NCBI GenBank assembly: GCA_964019135.1
Contig: OZ025260.1
Span: 33,660,254-33,724,253, forward strand
Direction: 5' to 3'
DNA: 64,000 bases
Source of the DNA: Arenicola marina
Taxonomy: Eukaryota; Annelida; Polychaeta; Arenicolidae
Shown: positions 46,801 through 55,800 of the stretch, one piece after another
Numbering within the stretch: position 1 is the first letter of the stretch
Layout: the number at the start of each line of letters is the position of its first letter
Program-made: the position numbers and the translations under genes
Notes under the pieces: model-generated
The model's database searches: none
The model's input: only the letters and a program-made list of their open reading frames with translations
What the model was told of the DNA's origin: nothing

Positions 46801-49800
46801 CCGCCCCCCAGGCTCTTGTGGTGGACTATGGTGATGTTTTGTGGGTTATCCCCGCGACGTCCATATGGGACCATGGAAACCTATGGTGACGTCATAGGAG
46901 TTATCCCAGTGATGTCATGAAAGCATGGGGTGACGTCATGACGCTGCGTTCTTATCGTCTTCCTTATTGTCTTACATGTTGTTTTACTTATTGTCTTACT
47001 TATAAATCATTAAATAAAAGTAAACAATTAAATTATTTTATAAATAAATTTGAATAACTAAACTCCTGCTAACCCCTGATCCCGTGTTGTCGATCCAGAC
47101 GGCCCGCGACCCGACCAGGATCAGGTGGTCCTCCTCCGCGGATACATGCTCCAATACGTCCGCCAGCTCATCCTCAAGGGCAACGGTATCCATGACGACG
47201 AGCTGCAGTCCATCCTCAACTACCTCACCACTGTGCAGGAGGTCGGTGATCCGCCAGTCACCCGGATCGCCCTCCCTTCTCCCTCCTCTCCGCTGTATGC
47301 GCGTCTTTGGAGTGTGGGTGGGGAGAGGGGGGGGGGGCGGTGGTTATGGAGCGCTCTCAGACATACTATATTCTATATGGCCATAAGTGTATAAAAGGTG
47401 TATCCCTGTCAGCGATTATCGCACATGATAAATTTACTGTGAGAGGATTTACTCAGGCGCTCCTTCATATCGGTCCATTTTGCGTTTATTATGCACAAAT
47501 GCACCCCATTTCCCATATTGTGCGGCCATAAAATCCCTCCTCCCTTAAAAAATACTTTAAAAACCCACCCACAAGAAATGAAGTTCTGGATAGTTTTGAC
47601 GCAACAGATCTTAAATAGATTCCCAAGATTGAATAAACTGGTGGATTTGGCCACCATTCAGACCACGATACCCTGTGTACGATTTTATGATTATATTTAG
47701 TCAATTAATACTGTTGACGCTTATGACCCCTCAGGATGCCAACCTTCAGGACGTGTTAAACCTGTTGTGTCAGCTGATGGCCGAACACCCGGCCTCCATG
47801 GTCCCCGCCGTGGACCGCAAGCAGGGAGTCAGGTATGTGATGGGGGAAGGGGGAGGGAGGCGAGACGCCAGGGCTTGTCCGGTCACGTACTCGTGACAGG
47901 CGTTCTCAATGCCGACCACATTGAGTCGTTAACAATAGAGGCCAATCGGACTAAATGATCATATGACCTAACGGCTACTTGTAATAAGTGCTGGTTGTCT
48001 AGCTGAATCACCGTCAAAATTGTAACAATGTCTATCTAAATCACCGTCAAAACTCTAAGAATGTCTATCTAGAATAAGTGTCAAAATTTCTATAATGTCT
48101 TTTTAGAATAAGTGTCAGAATTGCAATAATGTCTATATATAATAACTGTCATAACTCTAAAGATGTCCATCTCCGGCAAGTCCATGTGTGCACAAAGCTG
48201 GCCCAAAGCGCCAAGCCGTACATGCCCTGTTCCGCGTGGTTGCAGGACGGTGTACAAGCTGCTGGCCTCCGCCAATGAGGACATCAGGATCCAGTCCATG
48301 AAGCTGCTGGGCTTCTTCCTCATGCGGAGCACGCACAAGTAGGTCAAACAAAAACCTCAATGGTAGCCAATCACAGCACGCACAAGTAGGTCAAACAAAA
48401 ACCTCAATGGTAGCCAGTCATAACACGCACAAGTAGGTCAAACAAAAACCTCAATGGCAGCCAATCACAGCACGCACAAGTAGGTCAAACAGGGACCTAA
48501 ATTGTAGCCAATCACAGCACGTGAGGGCCCTCAATAGCACCCACAATGCACAATAATCTGATATAGAAGAGAGTAATACGTGAGCTCTGCTGAAACCGAG
48601 ATTCGTGATAACCACGAACCAAAGAACTGGTCATTCTTCAATGTTGACGTGAAAGTATACGGTTATGGGCTGTCCATGTACTGTCTCCACTGTCACGATA
48701 TGTGCCTTAGTAACCCCTGAAAGGATTCCTTGACTTAGTGTTTTATCCTTCATTATCACCCAGGCGTAAAGTGGCATAGTCTCCAGTAAACCACTTAACT
48801 GTGGAGTTAATGTCAGATCACAGTTGCCTGTTCACCTCCCTGGACGTCCATTACAGCATTCTCTTTGTGATTATTGTGAGAGCATACTCATACAGCGTGT
48901 GATTATTGTAAGAGCATACTCATACAGCGTGTGATTATTGTAAGAGCATACTCATACAGCGTGTGATTATTGTAAGAGCATACTCATACAGCGTGTGATT
49001 ATTGTAAGAGCATACTCATAGAGCGTGTGATTATTGTAAGAGCATACTCATACAGCATGTAATTATTGTAAGAGCATACTCATACAGCGTGTGATTATTG
49101 TAAGAGCATACTCATACAGCGTGTGATTATTGTAAGAGCATACTCATACAGCATGTGATTATTGTAAGAGCATACTCATACAGCGTGTGATTATTGTAAG
49201 AGCATACTCATACAGCATGTGATTATTGTAAGAGCATACTCATACAGCGTGTGATTATTGTAAGAGCATACTCATACAGCGTGTGATTATTGTAAGAGCA
49301 TACTCATACAGCATGTGATTATTGTAAGAGCATACTCATACAGCGTGTGATTATTGTAAGAGCATACTCATACAGCGTGTGATTATTGTAAGAGCATACT
49401 CATATAGCGTGTGATTATTGTAAGAGCATACTCATAGAGCGTGTGATTATTATAAGAGCATACTCATACAGCATATGATTATTGTATGAGCATACTCATA
49501 CAGCGTGTGATTATTGTAAGAACATACTCATACAGCGTGTGATTATTGTAAGAGCATACTCATAGAGCATGTGATTATTGTAAGAGCATACTCATACAGC
49601 GTGTGATTATTGTAAGAGCATACTCATACAGCGTGTGATTATTGTACGAGCATACTCATACAGCGTGTGATTATTGTATGAGCATACTCATACAGCGTGT
49701 GATTATTGTAAGAGCATACTCATACAGCGTGTGATTATTGTATGAGCATACTCATACAGCGTGTGATTATTGTAAGAGCATACTCATAGAGCGTGTGATT

Positions 49801-52800
49801 ATTGTAAGAGCATACTCATAGAGCGTGTGATTATTGTAAGAGCATACTCATACAGCGTGTGATTATTGTAAGAGCATACTCATACAGCGTGTGATTATTG
49901 TAAGAGCATACTCATACAGCGTGTGATTATTGTAAGAGCATACTCATACAGCGTGTGATTATTGTAAGAGCATACTCATACAGCGTGTGATTATTGTAAG
50001 AGCATACTCATACAGCGTGTGATTATTGTAAGAGCATACTCATACAGCATGTGATTATTGTAAGAGCATACTCATACAGCGTGTGATTATTGTAAGAGCA
50101 TACTCATACAGCATGTGATTATTGTATGAGCATACTCATACAGCGTGTGATTATTGTAAGAGCATACTCATACAGCGTGTGATTATTGTAAGAGCATACT
50201 CATAGAGCATGTGATTATTGAAAGAGCATACTCATACAGCGTGTGATTATTGTAAGAGCATACTCATACAGCGTGTGATTATTGTAAGAGCATACTCATA
50301 CAGCGTGTGATTATTGTAAGAGCATACTCATAGAGCATGTGATTATTGTAAGAGCATACTCATACAGCGTGTGATTATTGTAAGAGCATACTCATAGAGC
50401 ATGTGATTATTGAAAGAGCATACTCATACAGCGTGTGATTATTGTAAGAGCATACTCATAGAGCATGTGATTATTGAAAGAGCATACTCATACAGCATGT
50501 GATTATTGTAAGAGCATACTCATACAGCGTGTGATTATTGTAAGAGCATACTCATAGAGCATGTGATTATTGAAAGAGCATACTCATTCAGCGTGTGATT
50601 ATTGTAAGAGCATACTCATACAGCGTGTGATTATTGTAAGAGCATACTCATAGAGCATGTGATTATTGAAAGAGCATACTCATTCAGCGTGTGATTATTG
50701 TAAGAGCATACTCATACAGCGTGTGATTATTGTAAGAGCATACTCATACAGCATGTGATTATTGTAAGAGCATACTCATAGAGCATGTGATTATTGAAAG
50801 AGCATACTCATACAGCATGTGATTATTGTAAGAGCATACTCATACAGCGTGTGATTATTGTAAGAGCATACTCATAGAGCGTGTGATTATTGTAAGAGCA
50901 TACTCATAGAGCGTGTGATTATTGTAAGAGCATACTCATACAGCGTGTGATTATTGTAAGAGCATACTCATACAGCGTGTGATTATTGTAAGAGCATACT
51001 CATACAGCGTGTGATTATTGTAAGAGCATACTCATAGAGCATGTGATTATTGAAAGAGCATACTCATACAGCATGTGATTATTGTAAGAGCGTACTCATA
51101 CAGCGTGTGATTATTGTAAGAGCATACTCATAGAGCGTGTGATTATTGTAAGAGCATACTCATAGAGCATGTGATTATTGTAAGAGCATACTCATACAGC
51201 GTGTGATTATTGTAAGAGCATACTCATACAGCGTGTGATTATTGTAAGAGCATACTCATACAGCGTGTGATTATTGTAAGAGCATACTCATACAGCGTGT
51301 GATTATTGTACGAGCATACTCATACAGCGTGTGATTATTGTAAGAGCATACTCATACAGCGTGTGATTATTGAAAGAGCATACTCATTCAGCGTGTGATT
51401 ATTGTAAGAGCATACTCATACAGCGTGTGATTATTGTAAGAGCATACTCATACAGCGTGTGATTATTGTAAGAGCATACTCCTACAGCGTGTGATTATTG
51501 TATATGCAAACTGGCCGGCGGCAAATACACTGATGGGTTGTTATGTGGCTGTGCTCACCCCCTGCAGGCGGAAGCATGACTCGATGACCCCCCACAACCT
51601 CTTCTCCCTGCTGACGGAGCGCCTGTCCCTGCACAGCAGTCAGCTCACCATGGCAACCTACAACGTCCTCTTTGAGGTGAGTGCCGCTACAGATATAGTG
51701 GTCTGCTTGTTCTGTATACGTCAAGTTATGGGAAGTTTATATTTTACGTAATTAATTTTTACGTAAAGTCTGGAGAAGGTGCTATCTAGCAGTCACCTCG
51801 AACAAACATAGTAACAATCCTTTCTTAATGCGAAGTAAAGATAAGTAATGAATTCATCAAAAGTGGAAAGCTTCTGTGTTCGAACATTGTGACAGCCTTT
51901 GGATGGAATCAAAGAGCACAACCAGACACCGGTGGCACCTCCAAGGCTCATTCAAGACATTGATGATCCATATTGACTAATGCTTGTAAGAGAGTGGAAA
52001 TAACACATGGAAGATAATGGAATGTTTATTTCATGCTTGTGCGGGTCCGATCTTCGTTAATTAACCACGTGGTGAAAATAGTGATGGTCGATAATAGAGA
52101 GTGTGGCGAGCTACTTCCAGTTAATCTGAACACGTGATGAATATAGTGATGGTCGATAATAGGAAGTATGGCGTCTTACTTCCAGTTATTATAACTACAT
52201 GGTGAATATAGTGATGGTCGATAATGGGGAGTTCTACTTGCAGATAATGACGGAGCGCATGAACCACGATATCTTGACGGAGAAGCACCCGGAGCCCGAC
52301 TCCAACTACAGGCTGGAGAACCCATGTAAGTCATAGAAATTGAGTTTATAATTTAATTTAACGTTCCACTTGCCTGTGTATTGTGTGAGAAATGGCCCTT
52401 TGGATTTTGCTGATTAAATAGGCCTGCTACTGTTTAATAGTTTAATGGGATTAACATTGCGGTCGTTCTTACATGTTGAGGCGAACCATTGTTGCAGCAT
52501 ATCTCCCGTATGACTCACGTCTACCGTTTCATACAATAATCTATTTCGTGGACTTTAACATGGAAGATGGATATAATTGCCGAACATAATTGTATTTCGG
52601 CGGGTCTGCATTTTTAATGTCATTGTTGTTGTTGATGTCGTTGTTGTTGCCGCTCCAGTGGTGCTGAAGGTAGTGGCCAACCTGATACGGCAGTCTAAGC
52701 AGACCGATGAGGTGTTGGACGTGAAGCACCTCTTCCTGTCCGACCTCACCATCCTGTGTAACAACAACAGGGACAACAGGAGGTAGGAGCGCCGGGCTAG

Positions 52801-55800
52801 GACCTGGGGGTGGGGCGACTTGGCGCACTTGGAAATGGCTCTGGTTAAAATCTGCCTGTCAGCTATACTGACCGCGTTCATACACTCTACATGGTGTATG
52901 CTGGCTGTTCCTTGTTTAGCCGGTTTGTACTCAAAGGTGGCCTAAAACCCCAGTCCATCCATCCATCTTGCTGACGCCCCACCGGTGTACACACCTGTTA
53001 TACCCCAGTCCATCCATCCATCTTGCTGACGCCCCACCGGTGTACACACCTGTTATACCCCAGTCCATCCATCCATCTTGCTGACGCCCCACCGGTGTAC
53101 ACACCTGTTATACCCCAGTCCATCCATCCATCTTGCTGACGCCCCACCGGTGTACACACCTGTTATACCCCAGTCCATCCATCCATCTTGCTGACGCCCC
53201 ACCGGTGTACACACCTGTTATACCCCAGTCCATCTATCCATCTTGCTGACGCCCCACCGGTGTACATACCTGTTATACCGCAGTCCATCCATCCATCTTG
53301 CTGACGCCCCACCGGTGTACATACCTGTTATACCCCAGTCCATCCATCCATCTTGCTGACGCCCCACCGGTGTACATACCTGTTATACCCCAGTCCATCC
53401 ATCCATCTGGCTGACGCCCCACCGGTGTACACACCTGTTATACCCCAGTCCATCCATCCATCTTGCTGACGCCCCACCGGTGTACACACCTGTTATACCC
53501 CAGTCCATCCATCCATCTTGCTGACGCCCCACCGGTGTACACACCTGTTATACCCCAGTCCATCCATCCATCTTGCTGACGCCCCACCGGTATACACACC
53601 TGTTATACCCCAGTCCATCCATCCATCTTGCTGACGCCCCACCGGTGTACATACCTGTTATACCCCAGTCCATCCATCCATCTTGCTGACGCCCCACCGG
53701 TGTACACACCTGTTATACCCCAGTCCATCCATCCATCTTGCTGACGCCCCACCGATGTACACACCTGTTATACCGCAGTCCATCCATCCATCTTGCTGAC
53801 GCCCAACCGGTGTACACACCTGTTATACCCCAGTCCATCCATCCATCTTGCTGACGCCCCACCGGTGTACATACCTGTTATACCCCAGTCCATCCATCCA
53901 TCTTGCTGACGCCCCACCGGTGTACACACCTGTTATACCCCAGTCCATCCATCCATCTTGCTGACGCCCCACCGGTGTACATACCTGTTATACCCCAGTC
54001 CATCCATCCATCTTGCTGACGCCCAACCGGTGTACACACCTGTTATACCCCAGTCCATCCATCCATCTTGCTGACGCCCCACCGGTGTACACACCTGTTA
54101 TACCCCAGTCCATCCATCCATCTTGCTGACGCCCAACCGGTGTACACACCTGTTATACCCCAGTCCATCCATCCATCTTGCTGACGCCCCACCGGTGTAC
54201 ATACCTGTTATACCCCAGTCCATCCATTCATCTTGCTGACGCCCCACCGGTGTACACACCTGTTATACCCCAGTCCATCCATCCATCTTGCTGACGCCCC
54301 ACCGGTGTACACACCTGTTATACCCCAGTCCATCCATCCATCTTGCTGACGCCCCACCGGTGTACACACCTGTTATACCCCAGTCCATCCATCCATCTTG
54401 CTGACGCCCCACCGGTGTACACACCTGTTATACCCCAGTCCATCCATCCATCTTGCTGACGCCCCACCGGTGTACACACCTGTTATGCCCCAGTCCATCC
54501 ATCCATCTTGCTGACGCCCCACCGGTGTACACACCTGTTATACCCCAGTCCATCCATCCATCTTGCTGACGCCCCACCGGTGTACACACCTGTTATGCCC
54601 CAGTCCATCCATCCATCTTGCTGACGCCCCACCGGTGTACACACCTGTTATACCCCAGTCCATCCATCCATCTTGCTGACGCCCCACCGGTGTACACACC
54701 TGTTATGCCCCAGTCCATCCATCCATCTTGCTGACGCCCCACCGGTGTACACACCTGTTATACCCCAGTCCATCCATCCATCTTGCTGACGCCCCACCGG
54801 TGTACACACCTGTTATCCCCCAGTCCATCCATCCATCTTGCTGACGCCCCACCGGTGTACACACCTGTTATCCCCCAGTCCATCCATCCATCTTGCTGAC
54901 GTCCCACCGGTGTACACACCTGTTATACCCCAGTCCATCCATCCATCTTGCTGACGCCCCACCGGTGTACACACCTGTTATACCCCAGTCCATCCATCCA
55001 TCTTGCTGACGCCCCACCGGTGTACACACCTGTTATGCCCCAGTCCATCCATCCATCTTGCTGACGCCCCACCGGTGTACACACCTGTTATACCCCAGTC
55101 CATCCATCCATCTTGCTGACGCCCCACCGGTGTACACACCTGTTATCCCCCAGTCCATCCATCCATCTTGCTGACGCCCCACCGGTGTACACACCTGTTA
55201 TGCCCCAGTCCATCCATCCATCTTGCTGACGCCCCACCGGTGTACACACCTGTTATACCCCAGTCCATCCATCCATCTTGCTGACGCCCCACCGGTGTAC
55301 ACACCTGTTATCCCCCAGTCCATCCATCCATCTTGCTGACGCCCCACCGGTGTACACACCTGTTATCCCCCAGTCCATCCATCCATCTTGCTGACGCCCC
55401 ACCGGTGTACACACCTGTTATACCCCAGTCCATCCATCCATCTTGCTGACGCCCCACCGGTGTACACACCTGTTATACCCCAGTCCATCCATCCATCTTG
55501 CTGACGCCCCACCGGTGTACACACCTGTTATGCCCCAGTCCATCCATCCATCTTGCTGACGCCCCACCGGTGTACACACCTGTTATACCCCAGTCCATCC
55601 ATCCATCTTGCTGACGCCCCACCGGTGTACACACCTGTTATGCCCCAGTCCATCCATCCATCTTGCTGACGCCCCACCGGTGTACACACCTGTTATACCC
55701 CAGGCGTATGTATGGCGTGTGCCACGTTATCGTAACAGGCGCTTTAAATGTCGTCTGCTTTTTTCCCCGCCACCAGGACGGTGCTGCAGATGTCGGTGTG

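Noticed and set aside
48867..51502. CRISPR-like look of the regular 32-bp array
   Set aside because: No unique spacers between repeats and a eukaryotic intron context; it is a minisatellite.
48867..51580. 32-bp array as a copy of the exon 18 acceptor
   Set aside because: agcatactcat versus agcatgactcg is short, and the AG position does not coincide.
52942..55776. 55-bp array as a copy of the exon 21 acceptor
   Set aside because: Only loose similarity (cgccccaccgg versus cgccaccagg); a dispersed-element origin fits better.
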